Under the pieces are notes generated by a model. It did no database searches and had not been told where the DNA came from. It saw only the letters and a list, made by a program, of their open reading frames with translations. The position numbers and the translations under genes were made by a program. Source: Alkalihalophilus pseudofirmus OF4 (GTDB lineage: Bacteria; Bacillota; Bacilli; Bacillales; Bacillaceae_D). Taken from it: 64,000 nucleotides of DNA. This document shows, one piece after another, positions 8,327 through 16,364 of the stretch (positions are counted from its first letter, which is position 1; every line of letters starts with the position of its first letter). The DNA is taken from assembly GCF_000005825.2 (NCBI RefSeq), contig NC_013791.2, positions 2,790,001-2,854,000 on the forward strand, given 5' to 3'.

Positions 8327-9688
8327 CTATAAATACTCTAGTAATGCTGTTGCGATGGAAAAGTAAATGAGCAATCCTAATATATCATTAACAGTTGTAA
8401 TAAATGGACCAGATGCGATGGCTGGGTCGAGTTTCATTTTATTAATAATGAGAGGCACAATTGTACCAATAATTGTAGCGATGCTTAATGTAAGAAAGAT
8501 AGAGATACCAACTATGAATGCAAGCATCATATTTCCGTGCATCACTGTCACAATCCCTGCGATAACAAGCATACAGATGAACCCAAGCATCAAACCTGTC
8601 CCAAGTTCACGCTTTAACATCTTCCAGACACCATCTCGCTCAACAGTGCCAAGCGCTAGACCACGAACCGCTACAGCCAGTGACTGTGTACCAGTATTGC
8701 CCGCAGAGTCCATTAACAGCGGGATAAAGGCAGCCAACAGAACAATCGCTTCTAATGTTTCTTCAAACTGGCCGATCACTTCAGCCGTAATAAGTCCAAA
8801 AAACATCAATAAAATGATCCAAGGTGCGCGCTTTTTAGCTGCTTGAAAAGAAGACACATCCACATCTGTCGCTCCTTTAGATGCAGAAAATTCTCCTAAG
8901 TCCTCCGTTGCTTCCTCTTCTAAAATATCGATGATGTCATCCACCGTAACAATCCCGACCAGCTTTCCTTCACTTGAAATAACAGGTGCTGCCAAGAAAT
9001 CATATTTCTTAATTAAGCGAGCTACATCTTCTTGGTCGGTTTTAGCCGAAACTGAAACGACTTCCCGGCTCATAACATCCTGTACTAAATCGACCTCCTC
9101 AGCAACAATTAAATCTCGTAAAGAAACAACCCCGACTAGTTTCTCTCGCTCATCTACTACATATAAATAGTAGATCGTCTCCGCATCAGGTGCTTCTTTT
9201 CTAAGCCTGCCAATGACTTCAGCTACCGTCTCTACAGCAGTAACGCGAATAAACTCTTTAGTCATAATCGCTCCGGCAGTCTCAGGCTCATAGGATAATA
9301 ATTCCCGGACTTCACTTGCCTCTGATTCTTCCATTGAATGTAAGATGGCTGTAACTTCCTTTTCACTCAAAAAAGATAAAAAAGTTACGACGTCATCGGC
9401 ATACATATCATTTAACATTGCTGATCCGTATGTTGGATCAAGCTCTTTAAACACATACATCTGCTCTTTCTTTTCAAGTCCTTCAAACACTTCGGCAAAT
9501 TCATTCGGAGATAGGAATTGATACACTTTTTGGCGCGCTTCAATTGCTAGCTCAATGAAAATATCTGCTTGGTCTGTTGGGTGGAGCGCAAGAAACCACT
9601 CACGAAACTGTTCAACATCTCCACTTTTTAATAAATCATATATTTGCTTTGCATACGTCAATCTTTTTTGTTCGTTTAATTTTACCAT
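8327..9688 (-). CDS. mgtE: MgtE, magnesium transporter/channel
   Basis: Homodimeric Mg2+ channel gated by cytoplasmic Mg2+. Domain order: N-terminal MgtE_N superhelical domain (about 25-130, with LHPTDQADIF and the LSFLSEKEVTAILHSM region), a tandem CBS pair (about 135-255, with AGAIMTKEFI and VQDVMSREVVSV), a connecting helix, then five transmembrane helices (about 285-450). The pore stretch includes LMDSAGNTGTQSLAVAVRGLALG. Length 453 matches the family. The start follows AGGGGG. An M-box riboswitch and a sigma-A promoter lie upstream, so expression should fall when Mg2+ is high. A perfect terminator follows the stop. Confidence 0.97.
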   Translation of the reverse strand: MVKLNEQKRLTYAKQIYDLLKSGDVEQFREWFLALHPTDQADIFIELAIEARQKVYQFLSPNEFAEVFEGLEKKEQMYVFKELDPTYGSAMLNDMYADDVVTFLSFLSEKEVTAILHSMEESEASEVRELLSYEPETAGAIMTKEFIRVTAVETVAEVIGRLRKEAPDAETIYYLYVVDEREKLVGVVSLRDLIVAEEVDLVQDVMSREVVSVSAKTDQEDVARLIKKYDFLAAPVISSEGKLVGIVTVDDIIDILEEEATEDLGEFSASKGATDVDVSSFQAAKKRAPWIILLMFFGLITAEVIGQFEETLEAIVLLAAFIPLLMDSAGNTGTQSLAVAVRGLALGTVERDGVWKMLKRELGTGLMLGFICMLVIAGIVTVMHGNMMLAFIVGISIFLTLSIATIIGTIVPLIINKMKLDPAIASGPFITTVNDILGLLIYFSIATALLEYL

Positions 9689-9709
9689 GTTGTAGACCCC
9701 CTATTATGG

Positions 9710-9749
9710 GATCCACTTCCCTTCTCATTCGTGAGGGGGGAAATGGATC
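9710..9749 (-). promoter_or_regulatory. Hairpin just upstream of the mgtE ribosome binding site
   Basis: A 12-bp stem (9710-9721 with 9738-9749, one G-U pair) lies between the M-box terminator and the AGGGGG Shine-Dalgarno of mgtE. It lacks a U-run. It may stabilise the 5' end of full-length mRNA or influence initiation; no specific role can be shown. Confidence 0.4.
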
Positions 9750-9861
9750 TTCTTGATTCGTTTCATTGCTTGATTTTACGATTGTATCTGATTGCTTTAT
9801 CCTGCTATCCATTTCCGCACCACCTCACTCTCTCTATTCCTTTAAAAAGGGAAAATAAAAC

Positions 9862-9890
9862 AAAAAAGCACCTCCTACGAAAGAAGATGC
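9862..9890 (-). terminator. Regulatory terminator of the mgtE M-box
   Basis: A nine-pair stem (GCATCTTCT with AGGAGGTGC, including G-U pairs) around a TTCGT loop is followed by TTTTTTG on the minus strand. It lies about 45 bases beyond the M-box aptamer and 170 bases before mgtE. In M-box control, Mg2+ binding frees this stem to form. Confidence 0.85.
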
Positions 9891-9934
9891 CAATACTAAA
9901 TAACAGATATCAATTTCTTGATCATCAGTATACC

Positions 9935-10102
9935 GAAACCCTCCATTCGTAGAGCTTTAGCACTGTGCGGCATAGGAATCTCATTCCAGCTACATTAAAA
10001 ACCACCTTATGTCGATGGTTCCTGTTGACCCATTGGCGTCTTTGGACATTTTTGGGCAGCAGCGTATCTCCAGCACAGGAGCCTCACCTAACGAGGAACT
10101 AT
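9935..10102 (-). ncRNA. M-box (ykoK) magnesium riboswitch
   Basis: The minus strand carries the M-box consensus almost unaltered: CGTTAGGTGAGGCTCCTGTG, GATACGCTGCTGCCCAAAAATGTCC, AAAGACGCCAATGGGTCAACAG and the 3' part GCCGCACAGTGCTAAAGCTC. The leader belongs to mgtE and is followed by an intrinsic terminator. The aptamer folds when cytoplasmic Mg2+ is sufficient and stops mgtE transcription. Confidence 0.96.
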
Positions 10103-10117
10103 TTAATTACATCGATA

Positions 10118-10146
10118 ACTTTACAGGACATAAGATATTCTGTCAA
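10118..10146 (-). promoter_or_regulatory. Sigma-A promoter of mgtE
   Basis: On the minus strand a perfect TTGACA (10141-10146) and TAAAGT (10118-10123) are separated by 17 bp. This places the transcription start a few bases upstream of the M-box aptamer. It sits only about 20 bases past the arsA stop codon with no terminator between, so the ars transcript may read into the M-box leader. Confidence 0.85.
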
Positions 10147-10164
10147 TACATCAAAATAAATTTT

Positions 10165-11940
10165 TTATAATGAGGTTAATTGTTTTCTGCCCTCAATGGT
10201 TTCAGACTGCCAAGGAATAACGACGGTATGTTTTGCGTGAGTGGTGATGACTTCGTTGATCCATTTGAACTCACTTTGTGCTCGCTCAGATAAGATTGGG
10301 TCGATTGTATTCGTGCCAGCAAAACTTTGATTAATCACCCACCAGCTTGGTGTAATATCAGCACGAATAAGATCATCTTGCAGCCTTGATGCCTCAAATA
10401 CCGGCGTGGCTTCTGGCAAGGTGACGACAAGCACATCTGTCTCTTTTGGATTTCGCAGTCTTGGCAGTAACTTCTTCACAGATTCAGGCACTTCCCCCGT
10501 ACTGCGTTCCATTTCCTTATGATAGGAATGTGCCGCATCTAATAAGAGCAGAGTGTGGCCGGTTGGCGCAGTATCAATGACGACAAATGCATCATCGGCT
10601 TCTTCAACTACATCAGCAAACGCTCTAAAGACTGCGATTTCTTCTGTACATGGCGAGTTTAAATCTTCCTCTAAATAGGCAAGTCCATCTTCATCTAAAT
10701 GCTCACTAGATGCAGACAACACTTCCTGTTTATACGCCTCTACTTCGGCTTTCGGGTCAATTCGGCTGATCGTTATAAGCTGATCCTCTTTTTTAGAGAA
10801 TAAATCACTTACATGCGCAGCCGGATCTGTCGTTGTTAATTTCACTTTAAGCCCCTTGTTTGCAAGGCCTGCTGCAACGGCGGCAGCGACCGTCGTTTTA
10901 CCGACTCCACCTTTTCCCATTGTTAAAATAACTCCTTGCTCTTTTTTCGCAAGGTCATTAATCAGGACAGAAAGAGAATCAGCCTGAACGTCTGCACGAG
11001 GCACCAATCGCGCATTGCACTTAGGCAGCTCATTAAAAAGAGATCGCAGCGACTCTATTCCCGTCAGCTGATAAGGGACATACGGCAGCTCATATTGCTT
11101 TGTTTCTTGTAATTTTGCAGGCATTGATTGCAGGGCTTGTTCTTGGCGCTTATAAAACGCAGTTGATGTCAGATCATCGTTTACATAGGATTGCATTTTC
11201 CCGTTTATAAGCAGCCATTGATTAACAAGGCCGATCTCCTTCAGCTCTTCTGATGCACGGGCTGCCTCTTTAAGTGTAGACGGTTCTGGTCTTGCCACTA
11301 AAATAAGTGTTGTTTTCGCTGCATCTGACAGGGCTTTAACTGTATGTTCATACAGTGCCTTCTTCTCAGCTAACCCTGATAATGGACCAAGACATGAAGC
11401 TCCATGAGTGCTCGTATCTAAAAAGCCAGACCAAGCAGTTGGCAGCTGTAAGAGACGAAGGGTATGTCCGGTCGGTGCCGTATCAAAAAGAATATGATCA
11501 TACTCATTTGTTCGTTCCGGATTTGTCAGGATCGTAGCAAATTCATCAAATGCGGCAATTTCTACAGTACATGCACCCGATAACTGCTCTTCCATTTGAT
11601 CAATCACTGGTGCTGGCAGCTTATCTCGAAACGGCCCAATCATTTTATTTCGATAAGCAGCTGCTGCTTCCTCGGGATCTAAGTTAATCGCTGTAACGTT
11701 AGGAAGTTCATCGATTTTCGTTTCGTGATAGCCAATTTCCTGTTCAAAGACATCTTGTAGGTTAGAGGCAGGATCTGTACTAACCAAGAGCACTTTCTTC
11801 CCCTGATCAGCTAAGGCAACAGCTGTCGCACAAGCTGTAGAAGTCTTCCCTACTCCCCCTTTACCTGTAAAAAATAAATAAGGAGTAAGCTCTTCTTTTA
11901 CTGGGTTAAAGCGATGAGAAGTTAATTGAAATTGTGTCAT
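10165..11940 (-). CDS. arsA: ArsA, arsenite-stimulated ATPase
   Basis: Soluble ATPase that binds ArsB to form an ATP-driven arsenite/antimonite pump. It is a fused pseudodimer. Half A has a P-loop GKGGVGKT at residues 26-33 and half B has a second GKGGVGKT near residue 345. Each half has the ArsA signature DTAPTGHTL. Metal-binding Cys residues are visible in SGACTVEIAAFDEF, GASCLGPLSG and NSPCTEEIAVF. Length 591 matches bacterial ArsA. The ATG overlaps the arsD stop by one base, giving tight coupling with its metallochaperone. It is the last gene of the arsR-arsB-arsC-arsD-arsA operon. Confidence 0.96.
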   Translation of the reverse strand: MTQFQLTSHRFNPVKEELTPYLFFTGKGGVGKTSTACATAVALADQGKKVLLVSTDPASNLQDVFEQEIGYHETKIDELPNVTAINLDPEEAAAAYRNKMIGPFRDKLPAPVIDQMEEQLSGACTVEIAAFDEFATILTNPERTNEYDHILFDTAPTGHTLRLLQLPTAWSGFLDTSTHGASCLGPLSGLAEKKALYEHTVKALSDAAKTTLILVARPEPSTLKEAARASEELKEIGLVNQWLLINGKMQSYVNDDLTSTAFYKRQEQALQSMPAKLQETKQYELPYVPYQLTGIESLRSLFNELPKCNARLVPRADVQADSLSVLINDLAKKEQGVILTMGKGGVGKTTVAAAVAAGLANKGLKVKLTTTDPAAHVSDLFSKKEDQLITISRIDPKAEVEAYKQEVLSASSEHLDEDGLAYLEEDLNSPCTEEIAVFRAFADVVEEADDAFVVIDTAPTGHTLLLLDAAHSYHKEMERSTGEVPESVKKLLPRLRNPKETDVLVVTLPEATPVFEASRLQDDLIRADITPSWWVINQSFAGTNTIDPILSERAQSEFKWINEVITTHAKHTVVIPWQSETIEGRKQLTSL

Positions 11941-12296
11941 TATAATAACTCAATTCCTTTCATTTTTTTAGGCTCTTTGGTCAGCTCTTGCACGCTTATT
12001 CCAGTCCATTTTGCCAGCTGCTCGTTAGTAGGATACTTACCTGTTAATTCAACTTTATCATTAACAACGACAACAGGAAGAGCCTCCGTTCCTTTATCAT
12101 TAAGAAGCTGATTTACATTTTTCTCATCAATAAAAGCTTGCGGTTCACTTCCTAGGTTATAGCGGGCAACATCTGCTCCCTTTTTTTCCAGCATAAAAAG
12201 TGCGGTTGCAATTCTTGTTAACTCAGGATCTACACTTGGTCCGCATACTCCGGTCGGACAACATAGTGCAGGGTCATAAATTCGAATCTTAGCCAT
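11940..12296 (-). CDS. arsD: ArsD, arsenic metallochaperone
   Basis: Delivers As(III) to ArsA and can act as a weak secondary repressor. The N-terminus IRIYDPALCCPTGVCGPSVDPEL contains the essential Cys pair and third Cys (CC-x4-C) in a thioredoxin-like fold, and ALPVVVVNDKVELTGKYPT is the typical second half. I start at the ATG at 12296 (118 residues) because AAAGGAG precedes it by nine bases. The frame extends eight codons further, but there the ribosome site would have no spacing. A hairpin lies between arsC and this gene. The C-terminal vicinal Cys pairs of the E. coli plasmid protein are absent, as is common in other ArsD. Confidence 0.94.
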   Translation of the reverse strand: MAKIRIYDPALCCPTGVCGPSVDPELTRIATALFMLEKKGADVARYNLGSEPQAFIDEKNVNQLLNDKGTEALPVVVVNDKVELTGKYPTNEQLAKWTGISVQELTKEPKKMKGIELL

Positions 12297-12329
12297 TACA
12301 GTCATCTCCTTTATTCTCATGTGTAGGAA

Positions 12330-12357
12330 AAGGGTCAGACCATTTCAGTCGACCCTT
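12330..12357 (-). promoter_or_regulatory. Hairpin between arsC and arsD
   Basis: AAGGGTC and GACCCTT (seven pairs) enclose a 14-nt loop with further pairing potential, and a short T-run (TTTT) follows on the minus strand. It may be a leaky terminator or an mRNA-processing or stability element separating arsB-arsC from arsD-arsA expression. Confidence 0.4.
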
Positions 12358-12366
12358 CGAACTTGT

Positions 12367-12786
12367 TTATTTACCTGTTTCAGCGAATGTTTTAATACGG
12401 TCGCCAATTTCATCACGAACACGTTGGAAGAATGCCCATTTTTCTTCTTCTGTTCCTTCTGCTTTTGCAGGGTCATCAAAGCCCCAATGTACACGCTCTT
12501 TATTTGGCGGTGTAGCCGGACAAACGTCTGCTGCATGACCGCATAATGTCACTACAAGGTCTGCTTTCTTTAAGATCTCTTGATCAATCGTATCAGATGT
12601 TTGATTTGTAATGTCCACATCTACTTCTTTCATCGCCTTCACTGCATTTGGATTGACGCCATGTGCTTCAATTCCAGCTGAGTACACGTCATATTTATCA
12701 CTAAGGTAATGCTTTCCCCAGCCTTCTGCCATTTGGCTGCGGCAAGAGTTTCCTGTACATAAGAAGTAAATAATTGGTTTTGACAT
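12367..12786 (-). CDS. arsC: ArsC, thioredoxin-coupled arsenate reductase
   Basis: Reduces arsenate to arsenite using a Cys relay and thioredoxin, in the low-molecular-weight protein tyrosine phosphatase fold. Catalytic residues are visible: the P-loop CTGNSCRS near residue 10 and the redox Cys pair near 82 and 89 in [15 protein letters not shown]. Length 139 matches the B. subtilis/S. aureus family. It lies between arsB and arsD in the operon. Its product, arsenite, is exported by the ArsAB pump encoded alongside. Confidence 0.96.
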   Translation of the reverse strand: MSKPIIYFLCTGNSCRSQMAEGWGKHYLSDKYDVYSAGIEAHGVNPNAVKAMKEVDVDITNQTSDTIDQEILKKADLVVTLCGHAADVCPATPPNKERVHWGFDDPAKAEGTEEEKWAFFQRVRDEIGDRIKTFAETGK

Positions 12787-12836
12787 GTTTAAAACCCCTT
12801 TGTTTATAGTAGTAGTAATGTATGTGCAGCTTTAAG

Positions 12837-14147
12837 CTACAAGATAATAATTAGCCAGAGGTATAGTCCGACTAAGGTAATAAATAGTGTTGGCACAGTT
12901 AAGATAATACCGACTTTAAAGTAGTAGCCCCATGAAATCTTCATCCCTTTTTTCGAAAGGACATGCAGCCATAGCAGTGTCGCAAGGGAGCCTATCGGCG
13001 TAATTTTAGGACCTAAATCAGAGCCGATCACATTAGCATAGATTAATGCCTCACGCATGATACCTGTTGTATTCGTGTCTGCAATCGCCAAAGCATTGAT
13101 CATCACCGTCGGCATATTATTCATAATCGATGAAAGAATGGCCGCGATAAAGCCCATCGAGATCGTTCCAACAAATAATCCTTGATCAGCTGTCATTTGG
13201 ATAAATCCAGCTAGAACATCTGTTAATCCAACATTTCGTAAGCTGTATACAACGACATACACACCGATGGAGAAAACAACGATCGCCCACGGAGCACCTT
13301 TAATTATGCCTGCTGAGCTTAAGCTTGGATTGTCTGCACTCATGATCCGGAAAATAATATAGAAAATAATGGCGATCGGCATAGCTACAAATGAGACTGG
13401 CAAGTGAATAAATTCACTTACGAAGTACCCAATTAAAAGGACAGCCAAGATATACCATGAAAGCTTAAACAGCTTCTGATCTTTAATTGCTTCAACAGGC
13501 GCCTTTAATTGAGACATATCATATTTTAGTGGAATGTCTTTTCTAAAGAATAGATACAATACAAGAATACTTGCCCCAAGTGCAAAGAAGTTCGGCACAA
13601 TCATTCTTGTTGCATATTCAACAAATCCAATTCCGAAAAAGTCAGCAGATACAATATTAACGAGGTTACTTACGAGCAGCGGCAAACTTGTCGTATCTGC
13701 GATAAATCCGCTTGCCATAATAAATGGAAGCACCATCGCTTCTTTAAAACGCAATGCCCTGACCATCGCTAATACGATGGGTGTTAAAATTAAGGCAGCA
13801 CCGTCATTTGCAAACAATGCGGCAACAACTGCTCCTAGTAATGAGACATATATGAACATTTTTAAACCATTACCATTTGCAAACCTGGCCATATGTAAGG
13901 CTGACCATTCAAAGAAACCAATTTCGTCTAATATTAATGAAATGATAATAATGGCAACGAATGTTAATGTTGCATTCCACACAATTCCTGTTACCGTCAC
14001 GACATCGCCAAAATCAACCACTCCAACGATTAAAGCTAAGATCGCTCCAATTGTTGCTGACCAGCCGATAGATAAACCTTTCGGCTGCCAGATGACGAGA
14101 ACAAGCGTGAACACGAAAATCAGTGATGCTAATATCACAGATGTCAT
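12837..14147 (-). CDS. arsB: ArsB, arsenite efflux membrane protein
   Basis: Polytopic membrane transporter of the ArsB/NhaD superfamily, with about 11-12 hydrophobic helices. Conserved features include [19 protein letters not shown] (helix 4 region), [20 protein letters not shown] and the late motif [11 protein letters not shown] with [23 protein letters not shown]. It can act alone on the proton-motive force or with ArsA as an ATP-driven pump; arsA in the operon favours the latter. I chose the ATG at 14147 behind GGGGG (436 residues); the frame extends four codons further to a GTG with no spacing. Confidence 0.94.
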   Translation of the reverse strand: MTSVILASLIFVFTLVLVIWQPKGLSIGWSATIGAILALIVGVVDFGDVVTVTGIVWNATLTFVAIIIISLILDEIGFFEWSALHMARFANGNGLKMFIYVSLLGAVVAALFANDGAALILTPIVLAMVRALRFKEAMVLPFIMASGFIADTTSLPLLVSNLVNIVSADFFGIGFVEYATRMIVPNFFALGASILVLYLFFRKDIPLKYDMSQLKAPVEAIKDQKLFKLSWYILAVLLIGYFVSEFIHLPVSFVAMPIAIIFYIIFRIMSADNPSLSSAGIIKGAPWAIVVFSIGVYVVVYSLRNVGLTDVLAGFIQMTADQGLFVGTISMGFIAAILSSIMNNMPTVMINALAIADTNTTGIMREALIYANVIGSDLGPKITPIGSLATLLWLHVLSKKGMKISWGYYFKVGIILTVPTLFITLVGLYLWLIIIL

Positions 14148-14181
14148 TGTTTCCCCCACTCTCTTTTTTATCTATTACTTT

Positions 14182-14532
14182 TTAATCACAACACACTCGT
14201 AACCCGCGTTGTTCTAGTTCAATTAATTTAACCTGCTGACTAGGCAGGTGTTGTAGTAAACTTTTGACCATAGGGTACGCCAAGTGGTCAGGGTTTACCC
14301 TAAAGAAAATCCATTGGCCGCGTCTTTCTTCCACAACGAGCCCTACATCCCTTAATTTTCGTAAATGCTGGCTCACTGAAGGCTGACTCATGTTAAATAG
14401 TTCGACAAATTCACATACACAGCATTCATCTTCTTCCATAAGCGCCATCATCGAAAGACGTGTCTTATCTCCTAAAAGCTTAAGAACTTTTGCTGCTTCT
14501 TCTATTTCCACTTGAGATTTTGTTTCCTCCAT
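14182..14532 (-). CDS. arsR: ArsR, arsenite-responsive repressor of the ars operon
   Basis: Winged-helix ArsR/SmtB repressor that leaves DNA when As(III)/Sb(III) binds. Recognition-helix sequence FNMSQPSVSQHLRKLRDVGLV follows the Cys cluster DECCVCEF, where ArsR sensors bind arsenite. The C-terminus carries another vicinal pair (RVCCD). It is the first gene of the minus-strand operon. A TATATAAG palindrome overlaps the promoter just upstream, giving negative autoregulation. Length 116 is normal. The start context has only a modest Shine-Dalgarno (AAAGGG). Confidence 0.93.
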   Translation of the reverse strand: MEETKSQVEIEEAAKVLKLLGDKTRLSMMALMEEDECCVCEFVELFNMSQPSVSQHLRKLRDVGLVVEERRGQWIFFRVNPDHLAYPMVKSLLQHLPSQQVKLIELEQRGLRVCCD

Positions 14533-14562
14533 ATCTCTCAGCCCTTTCTTAAGTACAAAGTT

Positions 14563-14591
14563 AGTATATAAGCATATACTTATATACGCAA
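14563..14591 (-). promoter_or_regulatory. ars operon promoter with overlapping ArsR operator
   Basis: On the minus strand a -35 TTGCGT (14586-14591) and a -10 TATACT (14563-14568) lie 17 bp apart. A perfect inverted repeat, TATATAAG-N6-CTTATATA (14565-14586), fills the spacer and overlaps the -10. Binding there would block RNA polymerase. The sequence differs from the ATCAA-N6-TTGAT boxes of the divergent unit, so the two sensors probably have separate operators. Confidence 0.8.
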
Positions 14592-14653
14592 GTGATAATC
14601 ATATTCTTTACATTAACTTAACATACTTTCTTTAGAGATAAAAATTCATTATA

Positions 14654-14669
14654 TCAACTTTTTTTGATT
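14654..14669. promoter_or_regulatory. ArsR-type operator-like box 1 (ATCAA-N6-TTGAT)
   Basis: The 16-bp imperfect palindrome ATCAACTTTTTTTGAT lies 83 bases upstream of the second arsR-type gene. It is one of four boxes of identical format around this gene and the permease. ATCAA-type palindromes are typical for Bacillus ArsR/AseR repressors. Confidence 0.65.
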
Positions 14670-14712
14670 TATTAGTTGCATTTAGTAAAATTAGGTAATA
14701 ACCTATCTATAA

Positions 14713-14728
14713 ATCAATTTATTTTGAT
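14713..14728. promoter_or_regulatory. ArsR-type operator-like box 2
   Basis: ATCAATTTATTTTGAT has the same ATCAA-N6-TTGAT format as box 1 and starts 59 bp downstream of it. It ends 23 bases before the sensor gene's ATG, between promoter and Shine-Dalgarno. This position fits autorepression. Confidence 0.7.
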
Positions 14729-14751
14729 CTAACAATAAGGAGGCAAGAAAC

Positions 14752-15075
14752 ATGAAGTTAACCATTCCTCTAACTATTTCTGAAGAAAAACCAGACTTTA
14801 CGATGTATGAAAAGCAGTTCAAAGCATTAGCTGATCAAAAACGATTACAATTATTATCCATTCTTTGCGAACACGGTTCCTCTTGTGTATGTGATTTAAC
14901 TGACATTCTTAATCTTACGCAATCTAAGCTTTCCTACCATTTAAAAATCTTACTTGATGCAGACATCATCACAAAAGAGAAAAGAGGGACCTGGAATTAT
15001 TACAGTATCAATTCAGGAGTAATCAATCATTTATTATCAGAAGAGTTATGCTGCTTGCTCCGCCCAGCTGAATAA
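14752..15075 (+). CDS. Second ArsR-family metalloid sensor
   Basis: Winged-helix ArsR/SmtB repressor of 107 residues. The sensing motif SSCVCDLTDILNLTQSKLSYHLKILLDADII is the ELCVCDL-type arsenite site of AseR/ArsR sensors. A further Cys pair occurs near the C-terminus (ELCCLLRP). The gene is divergent from the ars operon and followed by an ArsP-type permease, with matching operators ahead of both. It is probably the local regulator of that permease. It shares only family-level similarity with the neighbouring ArsR and lacks its CCVC spacing, so it may sense another species such as methylated or trivalent organoarsenicals. The AGGAGG Shine-Dalgarno is strong. Confidence 0.9.
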   Translation: MKLTIPLTISEEKPDFTMYEKQFKALADQKRLQLLSILCEHGSSCVCDLTDILNLTQSKLSYHLKILLDADIITKEKRGTWNYYSINSGVINHLLSEELCCLLRPAE

Positions 15076-15105
15076 TAAAATTAGCTGGGATTACTTTTAC
15101 AGTCT

Positions 15106-15125
15106 ACATCAAAATATTTTGATGT
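15106..15125. promoter_or_regulatory. ArsR-type operator-like box 3, perfect 20-bp palindrome
   Basis: ACATCAAAATATTTTGATGT is a perfect palindrome containing the ATCAA-N6-TTGAT core (15108-15123). It lies between the second sensor gene and the permease gene and, with box 4, probably controls the permease. Confidence 0.75.
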
Positions 15126-15139
15126 ATTGTGGCCTATTA

Positions 15140-15155
15140 ATCAAAAAAAATTGAT
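15140..15155. promoter_or_regulatory. ArsR-type operator-like box 4
   Basis: ATCAAAAAAAATTGAT, core ATCAA-N6-TTGAT, is centred 32 bp (about three helical turns) from box 3. It ends 17 bases before the permease ATG and next to its Shine-Dalgarno (AGAGGGG). The in-phase pair suggests cooperative binding of two dimers. Confidence 0.7.
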
Positions 15156-15172
15156 TTAAAAGAGGGGTTTAA

Positions 15173-16036
15173 ATGAAAGAAACAGTTATCAGCTTTAGTA
15201 TGATCGCTCTGCAGTTAACAGTATTGTTTATCGGTATCTCATTTTTACTGAACTTCCTTCAATCCTACATACCTTACGAACGAATTGAAAACAAACTCAA
15301 GCAATCTCATCCTATTTTAGCAAGTGTCATCGCTTTATTTTTTGCTTTCCTTACACCATTTTGCTCATGTTCCACTATACCCGTCATTATTAATCTTCTA
15401 AAAAACAATGTCCGCTTCGGTGTAGTGATGGTTTTCTTATTTGCTTCCCCCGTACTTGACCCTACAATTCTCTCCATTATGACAGTCATTATGGGATGGA
15501 AAGTGACGATGATTTATATTCTTATTACATCGTCCCTCTCATTAATCATTGGACTGTTGCTAGAAAAGCTGGGGTGTGAACGTTATGTCAAACAAGTGAT
15601 GATGAGTGGATATGAACAATCGAATAAGGCGTTTTCCTTTAAAGCTGCTTGGCTAGAGACATGGCAGTTAATGAAAACCGTTTATCCGTATTTATTAATT
15701 GGTGCGGCTATCGGAGCTGTCATACATGGTCTGGTGCCAGCTGAATTTATCAGCAACTATTTCGGCGGCGATGCTTGGTGGCTTATCCCACTTGCTGCAA
15801 TAGTCGGCATCCCCTTATATATTAGACTCTCAAGTATGATTCCGCTCTCTCACATTCTTATCATGAATGGAATGGCAATCGGCCCTGTCATGGCAATGAT
15901 GATCAGCTCTTCAGGTGCAAGCTTACCAGAACTTGTTTTACTAAAGTCCATATTTAAAAAGCAGCTTATTGTTGCTTTTGTCTTATCGGTGCTTAGTATG
16001 TCAACGATCTCAGGCTTTGTATTTTACTTTATATAG
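15173..16036 (+). CDS. arsP: ArsP-type permease (DUF318 family)
   Basis: Membrane permease with about eight helices in two halves around a hydrophilic linker. The signature TPFCSCSTIPVIINLLKNNVRFG in helix 2, with Cys pair F-C-S-C-S, and FLFASPVLDPTILSIM are characteristic of the ArsP/SO_0444 permease family. Characterised ArsP proteins export trivalent organoarsenicals such as methylarsenite; other members handle different thiophilic ions. The location beside two arsenic regulators supports the arsenic role. The second half keeps the proline-rich GIPLYIRLSSMIPLSHILI but has lost the second Cys motif. A 38-residue Cys-Cys peptide gene follows after 11 bases. Confidence 0.85.
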   Translation: MKETVISFSMIALQLTVLFIGISFLLNFLQSYIPYERIENKLKQSHPILASVIALFFAFLTPFCSCSTIPVIINLLKNNVRFGVVMVFLFASPVLDPTILSIMTVIMGWKVTMIYILITSSLSLIIGLLLEKLGCERYVKQVMMSGYEQSNKAFSFKAAWLETWQLMKTVYPYLLIGAAIGAVIHGLVPAEFISNYFGGDAWWLIPLAAIVGIPLYIRLSSMIPLSHILIMNGMAIGPVMAMMISSSGASLPELVLLKSIFKKQLIVAFVLSVLSMSTISGFVFYFI

Positions 16037-16047
16037 GAGGTGATCTT

Positions 16048-16164
16048 ATGTGGAAAAAAATATTAAAAACACTCAACCAAAAACAGCAGCCCAAAAAATC
16101 CTCATCATGCTGCAAAATTGAAATTAAAGAAATAAATCATTCTGCACAAGCGGAAGAAAAATGA
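16048..16164 (+). CDS. 38-residue basic peptide with vicinal Cys pair, downstream of ArsP
   Basis: The frame MWKKILKTLNQKQQ... runs to ...SAQAEEK. It contains KKSSSCCKIEIKEIN, a vicinal Cys pair in the middle. The start has a near-perfect Shine-Dalgarno (AGGAGGTGATC) seven bases before the ATG and lies 11 bases after the permease stop. These facts argue for a real co-expressed small protein. A vicinal Cys pair can bind As(III), so it may hand the ligand to the permease. This is an inference; no family name is claimed. Its TGA stop overlaps the terminal inverted repeat of the palindromic element that follows. Confidence 0.7.
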   Translation: MWKKILKTLNQKQQPKKSSSCCKIEIKEINHSAQAEEK

Positions 16165-16326
16165 GGCTGGGACAAAAAGTTATTTAACTAAATGAAAATC
16201 CGAATAATGATAGATGTGGACATAAGCCGTTCCTGAAATAGACTTCGCTTTCCGCAGGAAGCCGGTGAGCCTCCTCGTGCTATGGCACTGCGGGGTCTCA
16301 CCTTTGGCTTTTACATCCTGCAGGAG
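16163..16326 (+). repeat. Left part of a MITE-like palindromic repeat split by the insertion sequence
   Basis: Begins with GAGGCTGGGACA, whose exact inverse TGTCCCAGCCTC ends the right part at 18150-18161. It contains the arm CCTGAAATAGACTTCGCTTTCCGCAGG and the inner hairpin GTGAGCCTCCTCGTGC...GTCTCAC. The left arm pairs with CTACGTCTATTTCA at 18089 in the right part. Removing the insertion gives one continuous palindromic element of about 240 bp with 12-bp terminal inverted repeats. It belongs to the same family as the copies at 7.5-8.2 kb. Confidence 0.85.
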
Positions 16327-16364
16327 CATTCCTGTCAGATGAGTTTTAACCTATTGAAAAGAAA

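Noticed and set aside
13534-14202. 222-codon plus-strand frame opposite arsB
   Set aside because: Antisense shadow of a membrane protein gene without ribosome site or recognisable domain.
14752-15075. Second ArsR as a cadmium/zinc (CadC/SmtB) sensor
   Set aside because: It has the CVCDL arsenite-type motif and sits with an ArsP-type permease; the typical CadC N-terminal Cys and SmtB C-terminal His/Asp sites are not seen.
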